Assembly (NCBI GenBank): GCA_937876775.1
Contig: CALEFA010000070.1
Location: 186,001 to 250,000 of the forward strand
Length of the DNA: 64,000 nucleotides
Reading direction: 5' to 3'
DNA from: an uncultured Rhodobiaceae bacterium
GTDB taxonomy: Bacteria; Pseudomonadota; Alphaproteobacteria; RS24
Below are positions 48,025-57,336 of this stretch, piece after piece. Within the stretch, counting starts at the first letter, position 1, and each line of letters starts with the position of its first letter. The translations under genes and the position numbers were made by a program. Below the pieces are notes generated by a model, which saw nothing but the letters and a program-made list of their open reading frames with translations, was not told where the DNA came from and did no database searches.

Positions 48025-49293
48025 TTAGCAACAGCCGCAGCCACCCAGCGTCACATCACCGTCTCCGTGGCCGCCTTCGCCATGCCATGCGGCGACCAAA
48101 GAATCAGCAGAAAAAGTGGCGGTTTCGGCAAAGTCATCATGCGCCTTTTGCCGCAAAGCCCGATCGCCGAGCACGTCAATGGCAGTCATGGCCAGCGCCT
48201 TGGCACCATCAATAACCGCTGCATCGCCGCTGGCTGAGCCAGCATATTTGGCAAACTCTGGGTTATGAATCACGACATGCGGCGGGGCGCAGGCAATCAT
48301 TGGATGAATTGACGGCACCCGATGGCTGACATTGCCCATATCGGTTGAGCCGCCACTGCCATAGGGCATTTTATCGAGCGGAAAGAACGACCGCCCAAGG
48401 CTTTCAGCATTGGCCTGATAGCGCGCGGCGATGGCCCAGCTATCCTTGATTTCCAAATAATCGCCCAGCGCCCAATCGATTTGCACCTCGCAACCAGCCG
48501 CCAGCGCACCAGCTTCAAAGCAATTTTTGACGCGTTGTTTCAGTGCGCTCAAGGCCATGCCGTCGGCGGCGCGCACATAAAAAGTGCCAACCGCCCGATC
48601 CGGCACAATATTTGGCGCCAATCCAGCCTCGTTGAAAATCCCGTGAATACGCTCGCTTGAGGTAATATGTTGGCGCAATTGCGCAATGCTTTGATAGGCG
48701 GTGACCAGCGCATCAAGCGCATTGAGACCGGCTTGCGGCATGGCCGAGGCATGCGCCGATTTTCCAGTATAGGTCACCCGCACTTCATTGACTGCCAAGC
48801 TTGGCATGGTCAGCAGATTGATACCAGCCGGATGCACCATCATTGCCGCATCAAGCCCATCAAAAGCCCCTTGTCGCGCCATTAATTCTTTGCCATTGCC
48901 AGATTCTTCCGCCGGTGTGCCGAGATAACGCACGCGACCAGGCAATTTTTGCCCCAATTTCGACAGCGCCATTGCAGCTCCGAGGCCGCTGGTGGCAATA
49001 ATATTATGGCCGCAAGCGTGGCCGATACCGGGCAGGGCGTCATATTCGGAAATAATCCCCACTTGCGCCTCACCAGCGCCAAACTCTGAAATAAAAGCTG
49101 TCTCCAAACCGCAGGCATGGCGCGTGACGTCCAATCCCTCATCGGCGACAAAATCGGTCAGCAAGCCATGGGCAAACTTTTCTTCAAAGGCAATTTCCGG
49201 CCGCGCATGAATCGCATGGCTGGCGTTAATCAGCTTATCGGCCATTTGATCAATGGCGTCGCAGGCTTGTTTTTTCAGTTGCTCAGGTGACAT
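48025..49293 (-). CDS. M20 family amidohydrolase, AbgB/aminoacylase-like
   Basis: The 422-residue di-metal hydrolase has HARPEIAFEE, SEYDALPGIGHACGHN (His and Asp ligands), GTPAEESGNGKE (catalytic Glu) and a dimerisation lid domain. It should cleave N-acyl or p-aminobenzoyl-glutamate-type amides in the cytoplasm. The last 18 residues, rich in Gly and His and ending GGCGCC, are unusual for the family and look metal-binding. It heads a leftward order with the zinc-finger gene downstream. Confidence 0.85.
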   Translation of the reverse strand: MSPEQLKKQACDAIDQMADKLINASHAIHARPEIAFEEKFAHGLLTDFVADEGLDVTRHACGLETAFISEFGAGEAQVGIISEYDALPGIGHACGHNIIATSGLGAAMALSKLGQKLPGRVRYLGTPAEESGNGKELMARQGAFDGLDAAMMVHPAGINLLTMPSLAVNEVRVTYTGKSAHASAMPQAGLNALDALVTAYQSIAQLRQHITSSERIHGIFNEAGLAPNIVPDRAVGTFYVRAADGMALSALKQRVKNCFEAGALAAGCEVQIDWALGDYLEIKDSWAIAARYQANAESLGRSFFPLDKMPYGSGGSTDMGNVSHRVPSIHPMIACAPPHVVIHNPEFAKYAGSASGDAAVIDGAKALAMTAIDVLGDRALRQKAHDDFAETATFSADSLVAAWHGEGGHGDGDVTLGGCGCC

Positions 49294-49314
49294 GGTTTCT
49301 CCTCGCTGGTGTGC

Positions 49315-50097
49315 TTAGTTGGCTGGCATGCCCAAAAGCATACCCCCATCGACAACCAGTAATTGTCCAGTGACGTGTTGGCTGAAACGGCTGGCAAAAA
49401 ACAAAATCGGGCCGGTGATATCCTTGGCGCCGGCCACTTGGTCCATCGGTGTAATGGCTTTCACGTCGTCAGAAATTTGATTGAATACTTTTTCGCCAAA
49501 AGCATTCAAAAACCAGTCCGTACCAACAAAACCGGGGCACACGGCATTGACGCGAATTTTGTCTTTGCCCAAAGCGCGGGCCAACGACATGGTGGCGGTG
49601 TTGAGCGCACCTTTTGATGCGGCATAGGCAATGGATGAGCCAATGCCGCGCACGCCAGCGACCGATGAAATATTCACCACCGACGGGGCGCTGCTTTTTT
49701 TCATATGCGGACGCGCTTGTTTAATCATTTGATAGGGGGCAATGAGATTCAGCGCGTAAATTTGTTCGAAATCGGTTTTGTCCAAACCGTCCAAATCATC
49801 GTGATTCATAAATTTTGTGGTGCCGGCATTATTCACAACAATGTCGAGCTGGCCCCATTGATCCATCGCCGCGTCGACCAGCAGTTTGCAATTGGCATCT
49901 TCAGAGACATCGGCGCCGACCGCAATGGCGTCGCCGCCAAGTTCTTTGCATTGCGCGACAATGTCCTCACCGGCTTGTTTATTAGAGGCGTAATTGACCA
50001 CGACTTTGCCGCCATGGCGGGCAATGCCGAGGGCGGCTTCGGCGCCAATGCCATTGGATGACCCTGTGACGATGGCGACTTGATTTGAAAAATCCAT
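49315..50097 (-). CDS. SDR family oxidoreductase
   Basis: The 260-residue classical SDR has VTGSSNGIGAEAALG for NAD(P), VNNAGTT, the catalytic Tyr-Lys in AYAASKGAL, and VCPGFVGTDWF. The close match to FabG-like enzymes suggests reduction of a 3-oxo or hydroxy substrate; the specific one is unknown. TAGGAGAG precedes the ATG. It lies after the crotonase and hydrolase genes with short gaps (9 and 4 bases), which suggests a three-gene degradative operon. Confidence 0.85.
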   Translation of the reverse strand: MDFSNQVAIVTGSSNGIGAEAALGIARHGGKVVVNYASNKQAGEDIVAQCKELGGDAIAVGADVSEDANCKLLVDAAMDQWGQLDIVVNNAGTTKFMNHDDLDGLDKTDFEQIYALNLIAPYQMIKQARPHMKKSSAPSVVNISSVAGVRGIGSSIAYAASKGALNTATMSLARALGKDKIRVNAVCPGFVGTDWFLNAFGEKVFNQISDDVKAITPMDQVAGAKDITGPILFFASRFSQHVTGQLLVVDGGMLLGMPAN

Positions 50098-50106
50098 TTT
50101 ACTCTC

Positions 50107-50910
50107 CTATTTACCGGTAAACACGGGCGTTCGTTTAGCCATAAAGGCCTGACGTCCCTCGGCGTAATCTGCGCTTTCAAGACAATCGGCCAGCCGTTGG
50201 GATATATCTTCAGACGAAGCGTCTCGGTTTTCAATAATAAATTTCGAGGTTTGCAAACTCATCGGCGCATTGGCACAAATTTGGGCAATCAGTGCGTCGC
50301 GGCTTGCGGCAAAATTTTCCGCCGTGCTGATTTGATTGACGAGGCCCATGCGCATCGCTTCGGCGCAGTCAAATTTGCGCGCCGTGAAAATAATTTGCTT
50401 GGCATAGGCGGCGCCGACCGTCTCAACCAGACGCCGCGTGGCATTGGCCGGATAAGCCAGACCAAGGCGTCCGGCGGGAATGCCGAACAGGCTATCATCG
50501 CGCGCTAAACGCACGTCGCACGACAGTGCAATGCCCAATCCGCCGCCAATACAATGGCCTTCAATGGCCGCCAAAGTCGGCACCGCACATTTGGCGATGG
50601 CGTCAAAACCGTCAATGGTGGCGCGGTCATATTGGCCACTGCTCGGACCAGAAAACGCCTCTTCAAATTGCGAAATATCGGCTCCCGCGACAAAGGCTTT
50701 GCCGCCAGCCCCCGACAAGACGATCAACCGCAAGTCATCTTGCTGCTGCAGTTTGGCGAGCAAACCGGGCAGCGCTTGCCACCCTTCAAGATCGACGGCA
50801 TTCATCCGCTCAGGATAAGAAAAGCAAATATGCCCAACATGGCCGAAATCGGTTTTTTCTATCTGCGCCGTCAGGCGGGCAGCATGGGTCTCAATAATTT
50901 GAACTGTCAT
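50107..50910 (-). CDS. Enoyl-CoA hydratase/isomerase family protein lacking both catalytic Glu
   Basis: The 267-residue crotonase has the oxyanion-hole segments AFVAGADISQFEE and GHCIGGGLGIALSCD. The two Glu that activate water in true hydratases are replaced: GGGLG in place of GGGxE, and FGIPAGRLG in place of PE. So it is more likely an isomerase, hydrolase or other crotonase activity than enoyl-CoA hydratase. It is in operon with an SDR and an alpha/beta hydrolase. Confidence 0.83.
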   Translation of the reverse strand: MTVQIIETHAARLTAQIEKTDFGHVGHICFSYPERMNAVDLEGWQALPGLLAKLQQQDDLRLIVLSGAGGKAFVAGADISQFEEAFSGPSSGQYDRATIDGFDAIAKCAVPTLAAIEGHCIGGGLGIALSCDVRLARDDSLFGIPAGRLGLAYPANATRRLVETVGAAYAKQIIFTARKFDCAEAMRMGLVNQISTAENFAASRDALIAQICANAPMSLQTSKFIIENRDASSEDISQRLADCLESADYAEGRQAFMAKRTPVFTGK

Positions 50911-50914
50911 GGCG

Positions 50915-51718
50915 TTAGCTTTGGCTTTTGAAAAAATTGATCAGGTCAGGAAACACCCGTCCATCTTCGAGCATAAATAAATGCCCGCCTTCATAAAATG
51001 TCAGCTCGGCATCGGGCAGGCGGCTGGCCATATTTTGCATGGCTTCGGGTGTGGCGATGCCGTCATAATGTCCCCCGGCCAGCCATACGGGGCAGCTAAT
51101 GTCGGCCAGCCCATCCCAACAATCATGATATTTGCGCGCTTCTAATTGTTGCTGCCGACCCCATTCATGGTTGGGCTCATCAGCATATTGTGAATGGTCG
51201 GCGCGCGCGACGGTGGTCGCCACCACATCGGGATTATCGGCAATAAATGCATCAGTGACCCGTGTGTCGGCGACTTTCATATAGGTCTTCAGCGCCGTTT
51301 GCGGGTCAAGCTCGCGCAATTTGTGCAACGGGAATGAGGCGCCGCCCTCGCCACCGGCGGCGGTGCAAAACATCGCCAGACTTTTTATGCGGTCGCCGTG
51401 GCGTAGCGCTAAATGCTGCGCCACCATGCCACCAAAAGAAATTCCTAGAACATGGGCGCGTTCGATGTTGAGCCCATCCATTAAAGCGGCGGCGTCATCG
51501 GCATAAGCGGCCATTGTGTAGCCATCATCGGGTTTTTCGGTCTGGCCAAGCCCACGCTGGTCATAGCTTGTAAGCTGAAAATGACTGCTGAGCGGAGACT
51601 GCATAATATTCGGTTTTTTTCGCAAATCGGCGCCCGAACCGCCCAGAACCAGCAGTGGTTCGCCGCTTCCGGCTTGTTCATAATAAACAGTGAGATTGGG
51701 TGTAGATAAAAACGCCAT
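50915..51718 (-). CDS. Alpha/beta hydrolase
   Basis: The 267-residue enzyme has the oxyanion region LLVLGGSGADLR, DQRGLGQTEKP, the nucleophile elbow GISFGGMVAQ (Ser), and the late His in YEGGHLFMLEDG; Asp lies in PVWLAGGHYDGIAT. The Gly-Gly-Ser oxyanion and size are close to enol-lactone hydrolase or lysophospholipase-like members. It leads an operon with the crotonase and SDR; a role in ring or acyl-CoA breakdown is plausible but not shown. Confidence 0.83.
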   Translation of the reverse strand: MAFLSTPNLTVYYEQAGSGEPLLVLGGSGADLRKKPNIMQSPLSSHFQLTSYDQRGLGQTEKPDDGYTMAAYADDAAALMDGLNIERAHVLGISFGGMVAQHLALRHGDRIKSLAMFCTAAGGEGGASFPLHKLRELDPQTALKTYMKVADTRVTDAFIADNPDVVATTVARADHSQYADEPNHEWGRQQQLEARKYHDCWDGLADISCPVWLAGGHYDGIATPEAMQNMASRLPDAELTFYEGGHLFMLEDGRVFPDLINFFKSQS

Positions 51719-51825
51719 GGATTAAGTCCGACTGATTGCTTGCATGATTTTCGAAGCAGATGGTATCCTCACTCACATGTTTGCGCAAAGCCTAATCAAG
51801 GGTCGCGTATTAGGAATGATTGAAT

Positions 51826-52656
51826 ATGTCAGATACAGCGACAAATTTAGACCCTGTTGATACGGCTGTCGATCCGGTGTGGGCGCGCATTCAGGAAGAG
51901 GCACGCCACTTGGCCGATAAAGAATCGGACATGGCGGGCTTTGTGCAGGCCACTGTTTTGCAGCATGGCTCATTAGAAAAAGTGATTGCCGCGCATTTAG
52001 CCGAGAAAATGGCCAATTCAGAATTCGGCGCGAGTAATCTAGGCGCGGTGTTTGAAGAGGCTTTTGTCGGCAATGCCGCGTTCGCCGAATCCGTGCGGGC
52101 TGACATTACTGCCACCTTCGACCGCGATCCGGCCTGCCGCGCCTATCTTGATGCGGTGCTTTATTATAAAGGCTTTCTGGCTTTGCAGGCTTATCGCGCC
52201 GCTAATTGGCTGTTGCACCAAGACCGTCGCGGCATTGCGCTTTATATCCAAAACCGCGCTTCGGAAGTGTTTCAGGCGGATATTCATCCGGCGGCGAAAA
52301 TTGGTCACGGCGTATTTATCGACCATGCCACGGGTGTGGTCATTGGCGAGACAGCGGAAGTTGGCAATGATGTGTCGATGCTGCATTCGGTCACTTTGGG
52401 CGGCAGTGGCAAAGAGGGCGGCGACCGTCACCCGAAAATCGGCAATGGTGTGTTGATTTCTGTCGGTGCCAAAGTGCTCGGCAATATTCGCATAGGCGAT
52501 TGCGCCAAAATTGGCGGTGGTAGTGTCGTGCTCACCGATGTGCCAGCCTATACAACGGCGGTCGGTGTGCCGGCAAAAATTATTGGTAAAGTCAGCGGCC
52601 CAGAGCCCTCACGGCAAATGGATCATAGCGTCAGTCAGTCAGATGACGAGGCGTAA
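51826..52656 (+). CDS. cysE: Serine O-acetyltransferase
   Basis: The 276-residue enzyme makes O-acetylserine for cysteine synthesis. The helical N-terminal domain is followed by a left-handed beta helix with hexapeptide repeats (GHGVFIDHATGVVIGETAEVG, then HSVTLGGSGKEGGDRHPKIG), including the His and Asp active-site pair in FIDHATG. An AGGA site precedes ATG 51826 by 10 bases. DUF3126 lies two genes downstream, a common alphaproteobacterial linkage. Confidence 0.95.
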   Translation: MSDTATNLDPVDTAVDPVWARIQEEARHLADKESDMAGFVQATVLQHGSLEKVIAAHLAEKMANSEFGASNLGAVFEEAFVGNAAFAESVRADITATFDRDPACRAYLDAVLYYKGFLALQAYRAANWLLHQDRRGIALYIQNRASEVFQADIHPAAKIGHGVFIDHATGVVIGETAEVGNDVSMLHSVTLGGSGKEGGDRHPKIGNGVLISVGAKVLGNIRIGDCAKIGGGSVVLTDVPAYTTAVGVPAKIIGKVSGPEPSRQMDHSVSQSDDEA

Positions 52657-52683
52657 AGGCAACCAAATCAACGGGAGATGATG

Positions 52684-53457
52684 ATGAGACTTGAAGGGAA
52701 AACGGCATTCATATCTGGCGCGGCACGCGGTCTTGGAGCAGAAATGGCGCGGCTTTTGCACAGCCATGGCGCCAATGTCATGGTCACGGATATTCTTGAG
52801 GAAGAGGGCGAGAAACTGGTCTCGGCGCATGACAATATGCGGTTTATGCGCCATGACGTGCTCGACGAAGCGCAGTGGGCGGCGGCCATGCAGGCCACGA
52901 AAGAGGCTTTTGGCGGACTTGATATTCTGGTCAATAATGCCGGCATTGCCCATAACGCCACTTTGACCGAAGAAACCACGCTGGAACAATGGCGCAAAGT
53001 TATCGGCATTGATTTGGACGCGGTATTTTTAGGCTGCAAACACGCCATTGGGCTGATGAAGCAAAATGGCGGCAGCATTATTAATATTTCGTCGATCTAC
53101 GGCATTGTCGGCTCGGCTGGTCAAACGCCTTATCACGCTGCCAAGGGTGGTGTGCGATTGCTGACCAAGGGCTTGGCGGTGGAGCTGGCGCAATTGCAAT
53201 ATGGCATTCGCGTGAACTCCATTCACCCCGGTTTTGTCATCACTGATTTGGTGCGTCAGGGGCTGAAACAGGCGGTTGATAGCGGCCTAATGCCGGGTGA
53301 AAACGAAGCCGTAGAAATGTTGACCATGCAAACCCCATTGGGACGTTTGGGCGCGCCGCGTGATATTGCCAATGCCGTTCTGTTTTTAGCCTCTGACGAG
53401 TCGTCATGGATGACAGGTTCGGAAGTGGTTGTTGACGGCGGCTATACAGCCCAATAG
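52684..53457 (+). CDS. SDR family oxidoreductase
   Basis: The 257-residue classical SDR has ISGAARGLGAEMARL, LVNNAGIAHNATL, catalytic Tyr-Lys in YHAAKGGVRLL, and HPGFVITDLV, with SWMTGSEVVVDGG at the end. The first three codons are ATG; the third (52684) is chosen because GGGAG ends 6 bases before it. It resembles hydroxysteroid-like or cyclohexanol dehydrogenases, substrate unknown. It is inserted between cysE and DUF3126. Confidence 0.85.
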   Translation: MRLEGKTAFISGAARGLGAEMARLLHSHGANVMVTDILEEEGEKLVSAHDNMRFMRHDVLDEAQWAAAMQATKEAFGGLDILVNNAGIAHNATLTEETTLEQWRKVIGIDLDAVFLGCKHAIGLMKQNGGSIINISSIYGIVGSAGQTPYHAAKGGVRLLTKGLAVELAQLQYGIRVNSIHPGFVITDLVRQGLKQAVDSGLMPGENEAVEMLTMQTPLGRLGAPRDIANAVLFLASDESSWMTGSEVVVDGGYTAQ

Positions 53458-53498
53458 GTTGTGCCGATTGTCAAAGCGGCAATGATGAGGAGAATGGT

Positions 53499-53711
53499 AT
53501 GAATACCGATGAGATTTTGCGCGTACAGGCCTATCTGCGCCTGAAGTTCCAAAATGAGTTAATGACGCTGAAACGTGGCCCGAAAGACGACATGGTTGAA
53601 GTGTTCTTGGAAGATGAGTTTATCGGCACCTTATTTCGCGATGACGAAGAAGGCGAAGTCTCTTACGCCTTTAATATGGCCATTCTAGATTTCGATTTGC
53701 CGACGCTTTAA
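53499..53711 (+). CDS. DUF3126 family protein
   Basis: The 70-residue protein matches the alphaproteobacterial DUF3126 family: DEILRVQAYLRLKFQN, LKRGPKDDMVEVFLEDEFIGTL and a C-terminal SYAFNMAILDFDL. No function is known; it often follows cysE, here after an SDR. AGGAG lies 6 bases before the ATG. Its stop TAA shares TTAA with the convergent gene. Confidence 0.88.
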   Translation: MNTDEILRVQAYLRLKFQNELMTLKRGPKDDMVEVFLEDEFIGTLFRDDEEGEVSYAFNMAILDFDLPTL

Positions 53712-54457
53712 TTGACAATGCGGGCGGCTGAACGGAAGCTTTTGATGAGGTCTTTGACCTTGGCATCAATGCTTTGCCAGTCGCTCAAATGGCGGCGCTT
53801 GAACAAATAGCTGACCTCAGCCGAGCGCCCCAAGTCAAAGCGGGTTTCGCAGATGGCGCCCCTTTTGTCAGCCGTTTCACACATAAACATAGGGGCTTCG
53901 GCGCGCTCCAAGCGCGTGCCAGCCAGCATGGCGCGGAACAAATCCTTCCCCCTATAGGGCGTGTCATCGCCAAATTGATAGGCCTGCAAGTCATCGGTAA
54001 TATCGCTGGTTTTCAGCTCGACATAGGGCGCATAAAGCGATTCAAAACGCCGCTCAATGGGTAAGTCGCGAGTCACACCCGTTATCGAAATAATCACCAG
54101 AGGCGAGTCGTCGTCGATGCGCAAAAACTGCTCTTTGGTCGATAATTGATAGCCCGCTAACTTCGGCAAAACGGCGTGCAGCGTAATATCCGCGTGCTGA
54201 CCGTTACGTCGACTGGCCGCATTGCGAGTATAATTGGCTGGTACGGCAAATAAGGTGCCGCCGATTTCCAGTTTGACGGCATATGTTTTGCTGCTCGGAC
54301 TGTAGTCAAGCCCGCGCCAAAACGACAGGCCGGGGCCGAAATAAAATCCGTAGAATATACCGCCAGCCAACACAAAACAGACGCTCAACATCAGCGGAAG
54401 CCGCCAGACTGGCCACTCTTCTTCATCCACAGCGCGCGACAAAATGCGTTTTATCAT
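53708..54457 (-). CDS. Uncharacterised single-pass envelope protein
   Basis: The 249-residue protein has a short cytoplasmic part, one membrane helix (about residues 20-42) and a large presumably periplasmic domain of beta character ([36 protein letters not shown]) with two Cys ([17 protein letters not shown]) that could form a disulfide. I do not recognise the family. It is divergent from the gamma carbonic anhydrase gene and converges on DUF3126 with a shared stop tetramer. Confidence 0.7.
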   Translation of the reverse strand: MIKRILSRAVDEEEWPVWRLPLMLSVCFVLAGGIFYGFYFGPGLSFWRGLDYSPSSKTYAVKLEIGGTLFAVPANYTRNAASRRNGQHADITLHAVLPKLAGYQLSTKEQFLRIDDDSPLVIISITGVTRDLPIERRFESLYAPYVELKTSDITDDLQAYQFGDDTPYRGKDLFRAMLAGTRLERAEAPMFMCETADKRGAICETRFDLGRSAEVSYLFKRRHLSDWQSIDAKVKDLIKSFRSAARIVN

Positions 54458-54534
54458 GGTTTCCTCTCGACAGGCGTTATTTTGCGATTACGATGTCGAT
54501 AGAAAAGCTAGCACTTTACGGCGAGGGAGAGAAC

Positions 54535-55065
54535 ATGGCGATTTACGCTTTAGGCGACAGCCAACCGCAATTTCCAGACTCAGGTAATTATTGGGTGGCG
54601 CCCGATGCCCAACTCATGGGGGCGATTAAATTGCTCGAAAACGCCAGCGTTTGGTTTGGCGCCGTGCTGCGCGGCGACAATGAGCTGATTACCATTGGTG
54701 AAAACTCTAATGTGCAAGACGGCTCAGTTATGCACACCGATATCGGTTTTCCGCTGACTCTGGGCAAAAATGTCACCGTCGGCCATCAGGCCATGTTGCA
54801 TGGCTGCACGGTCGGCAATAATTCCCTGATCGGCATTGGCGCGACGATTTTGAATGGCGCCAAAATTGGCAATAATTGCCTTATCGGAGCCCATGCTTTG
54901 GTCGGCGAGGGCAAAGAGATTCCAGATAATTCCATGGTATTAGGCATGCCGGGCAAAATTGTCCGAACGCTGGATGAACAAAATGAAAAAATCATGATCG
55001 CCTCGGCTAAACACTATGTTGAGAATTGGCGACGCTATCAAGCTAACTTAAAGAAAATAGGATAA
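54535..55065 (+). CDS. Gamma-class carbonic anhydrase-like (YrdA/CaiE family) hexapeptide protein
   Basis: The 176-residue left-handed beta-helix has [36 protein letters not shown] and [14 protein letters not shown]. The three zinc His are present (MHTD, VGHQ, MLHG), as in gamma carbonic anhydrase homologues, though catalytic activity of YrdA-type proteins is variable. GAGGGAGAG precedes ATG 54535; the longer frame from 54283 overlaps the divergent gene and is not coding. It opens a four-gene run with one-base gaps. Confidence 0.9.
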   Translation: MAIYALGDSQPQFPDSGNYWVAPDAQLMGAIKLLENASVWFGAVLRGDNELITIGENSNVQDGSVMHTDIGFPLTLGKNVTVGHQAMLHGCTVGNNSLIGIGATILNGAKIGNNCLIGAHALVGEGKEIPDNSMVLGMPGKIVRTLDEQNEKIMIASAKHYVENWRRYQANLKKIG

Positions 55066-55066
55066 A

Positions 55067-56710
55067 ATGACGGATACAGTAGATTATATAATTGTCGGGG
55101 CGGGCAGCGCCGGTTGTGTTTTAGCCAATCGGTTGTCGGCGGATGAAAACGCCACAGTGATGCTGTTGGAAGCCGGCAAACAGGACAAAAACCTCTTCAT
55201 TCACATGCCGGCTGGTTACTCGCAATTAGTGCCCGAAGCTAATGATCAAAACTATGGTTTTGAAACGGAAGCCGAAGCCAATCTCAATGGCCGCAATCTA
55301 TATTGGCCACGCGGGCGCGGTTGGGGCGGTTCGTCGTCGATCAATGCCATGGTCTATACCCGCGGCCACGCATGGGACTATGACCATTGGAGCCAGCTCG
55401 GCAATGCCGGTTGGTCATATGAGAGCGTGTTGCCATATTTCCGTCGGGCCGAAGATTTCTCTGGCGATGGCGATGACGAATATCACGGCACAGGCGGGCC
55501 ACTATCGGTACAAAAATCAAATCGTGAGAACGACGTTTTGCTCGATGTTTTTGTTGAAGCTGGCCAGCAGGCCGGTTTTCCTCTGACCAAGGATTTCAAT
55601 GGCAAAAAGCAAGAGGGCTTTTCACGCTATGAACACACCATTCGTGGGTCGAAGCGTTGCAGCGCGGCGCGGGGTTATTTGCATCCGGTATTGAACCGCA
55701 AAAACCTCCTCACCGAAACCGAAGTTACCGTCGATAAGGTGATTTTTGACGGCAAAAAAGCCATTGGCGTGGCCTTTAAGCAAAACGGCCAAGATCGCAT
55801 TGTGCATGCCAATCGCGAGGTTATTTTATCGGCTGGGGCGGTTAATTCGCCGCAAATTCTTATGCGCAGTGGCGTGGGTGCCGCCGACGATATCAAGCCG
55901 CATGGCATTGATATGGTGCACGAACTCAAGGGCGTCGGCAAAAACCTGCAAGACCATTTGGGGGTCGTCAGTCAGTTCGAATGTTTGCAAGAGGTTACCT
56001 TGCACCGTTCGGCAGTATGGTGGCGCACGCAATTGGCCGGCATCCAATATCTGCTATTTGGCAAGGGCGATGCCTCTTATCCGCCAACTGCGGCTGGGGC
56101 TTTTATTAAATCGCATCCGAGCAAAGATATTCCGGATATGCAGATTCACTATGTGTCCGTCGCAGTGCCAGATGTTCATGGTCGCGATGATTTGCCATCG
56201 CGGCATGGCTTCAGCTCAATTGTCTATGGTTGTCGGCCAGAAAGCCGTGGCTATATCACGCTGAAAAGTGCCCGTGCTGAAGACGCACCAGCCATGCATC
56301 CAAATTATTTATCGGCTGAGCAGGACATGATTGACATACGCAATGGTTTCCGCGAGACCCGCAGGGTGTTTTTGCAACCAGCTTTTGATCCCTATCGTGG
56401 CACTGAGCTGAAACCATCGGCTGATGTGAATGTTGATAATGATGCTGAGCTTGATGCTTGGATTCGCGCCACGGGCGAGACCCTTTATCACCCCGTCGGC
56501 ACCTGCAAAATGGGCAAGGATGACATGGCGGTGACCAATGAGCATGGACAAGTACATGGTCTGCAGGGGCTGCGCGTTGTTGACGCCTCTTTGATGCCGA
56601 CTTTGGTTGGCGCCAACACCAATGCGCCGACCATTATGATGGCGGAAAAAATTTCCGATCATATTAACGGCGGACAGTTTCTGCCGCCGCAACAATTGGC
56701 CGGTGAATAA
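55067..56710 (+). CDS. GMC oxidoreductase (choline dehydrogenase-like)
   Basis: The 547-residue flavoenzyme has IIVGAGSAGCVLANRLS (FAD), PRGRGWGGSSSINAM, the GMC signature SAGAVNSPQILMRSGVG, the catalytic His in TLYHPVGTCKMG and Asn in GANTNAPTIMMAEK. It oxidises an alcohol with FAD; choline is only one of many possible substrates. It starts one base after the carbonic anhydrase stop and ends one base before the isomerase start. Confidence 0.92.
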   Translation: MTDTVDYIIVGAGSAGCVLANRLSADENATVMLLEAGKQDKNLFIHMPAGYSQLVPEANDQNYGFETEAEANLNGRNLYWPRGRGWGGSSSINAMVYTRGHAWDYDHWSQLGNAGWSYESVLPYFRRAEDFSGDGDDEYHGTGGPLSVQKSNRENDVLLDVFVEAGQQAGFPLTKDFNGKKQEGFSRYEHTIRGSKRCSAARGYLHPVLNRKNLLTETEVTVDKVIFDGKKAIGVAFKQNGQDRIVHANREVILSAGAVNSPQILMRSGVGAADDIKPHGIDMVHELKGVGKNLQDHLGVVSQFECLQEVTLHRSAVWWRTQLAGIQYLLFGKGDASYPPTAAGAFIKSHPSKDIPDMQIHYVSVAVPDVHGRDDLPSRHGFSSIVYGCRPESRGYITLKSARAEDAPAMHPNYLSAEQDMIDIRNGFRETRRVFLQPAFDPYRGTELKPSADVNVDNDAELDAWIRATGETLYHPVGTCKMGKDDMAVTNEHGQVHGLQGLRVVDASLMPTLVGANTNAPTIMMAEKISDHINGGQFLPPQQLAGE

Positions 56711-56711
56711 A

Positions 56712-57335
56712 ATGACCAAATTTGAGTTTTTCTTTGATGTCTCCAGTCCTTGGACATATCTCGCTTTTTCGCAAGTCGAGGATGTTGCGGCGCGTTGTGG
56801 GGTGGAGATTATTTGGAAGCCAATTTTGGTCGGTGGCGTGTTCAATAGCGTCAATGAAACCGTCTATGAGCAACGCGCTAATCCGCATCCGGTGAAAGGG
56901 CGTTACTACGTCAAGGATCTGCGCGATTGGGCGCAATTTTGTGATGTGAAAATTGGCAATCCGCCGGTGTTTCCAGTGCGCGCGGTGAACATTATGCGGG
57001 CCTGTTTTGTCGCCCTTGATGCCGGTTGTCTGCCAGCTTTCGCCAAGGCCGCTTTTGAAGCCTATTGGGGTGATTTGAAAGACATTAGCCAGCCAGAAGA
57101 AATTGCCGCCATTGCCGAAAGCGTCGGCTTTGATGTGAGGCATTTAGCTGAGGCCATGCAAAGCGATGATGTGAAAGCGCGATTGCGCGACAACACTGAA
57201 GAGCTGATTGCGCGCGGCGGCTTTGGTTCGCCGACCATGTTTATTAATGAAAGCGATATGTATTTTGGCAATGACCGTTTGGTTCTGGTCGAGGCAGCCT
57301 TGATGGCGGCGCAAAACCAGAAGGTGCAGGCTTAA
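56712..57335 (+). CDS. 2-hydroxychromene-2-carboxylate isomerase-like (DsbA/GST-kappa fold)
   Basis: The 207-residue protein has FFFDVSSPWTYLAFSQV with the Ser that binds glutathione in NahD and GST-kappa enzymes, and the late FGSPTMFINESDMYFGNDRL. It should use glutathione to isomerise a cis/trans product, as in naphthalene breakdown, or act as a kappa-class transferase. The ATG at 56712 comes one base after the GMC stop; the GTG at 56703 would overlap it. Confidence 0.88.
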   Translation: MTKFEFFFDVSSPWTYLAFSQVEDVAARCGVEIIWKPILVGGVFNSVNETVYEQRANPHPVKGRYYVKDLRDWAQFCDVKIGNPPVFPVRAVNIMRACFVALDAGCLPAFAKAAFEAYWGDLKDISQPEEIAAIAESVGFDVRHLAEAMQSDDVKARLRDNTEELIARGGFGSPTMFINESDMYFGNDRLVLVEAALMAAQNQKVQA

Positions 57336-57336
57336 C

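Noticed and set aside
52678-52684. Translation of the SDR from the first ATG of three
   Set aside because: The ribosome site GGGAG touches the first ATG; the third is at workable spacing.
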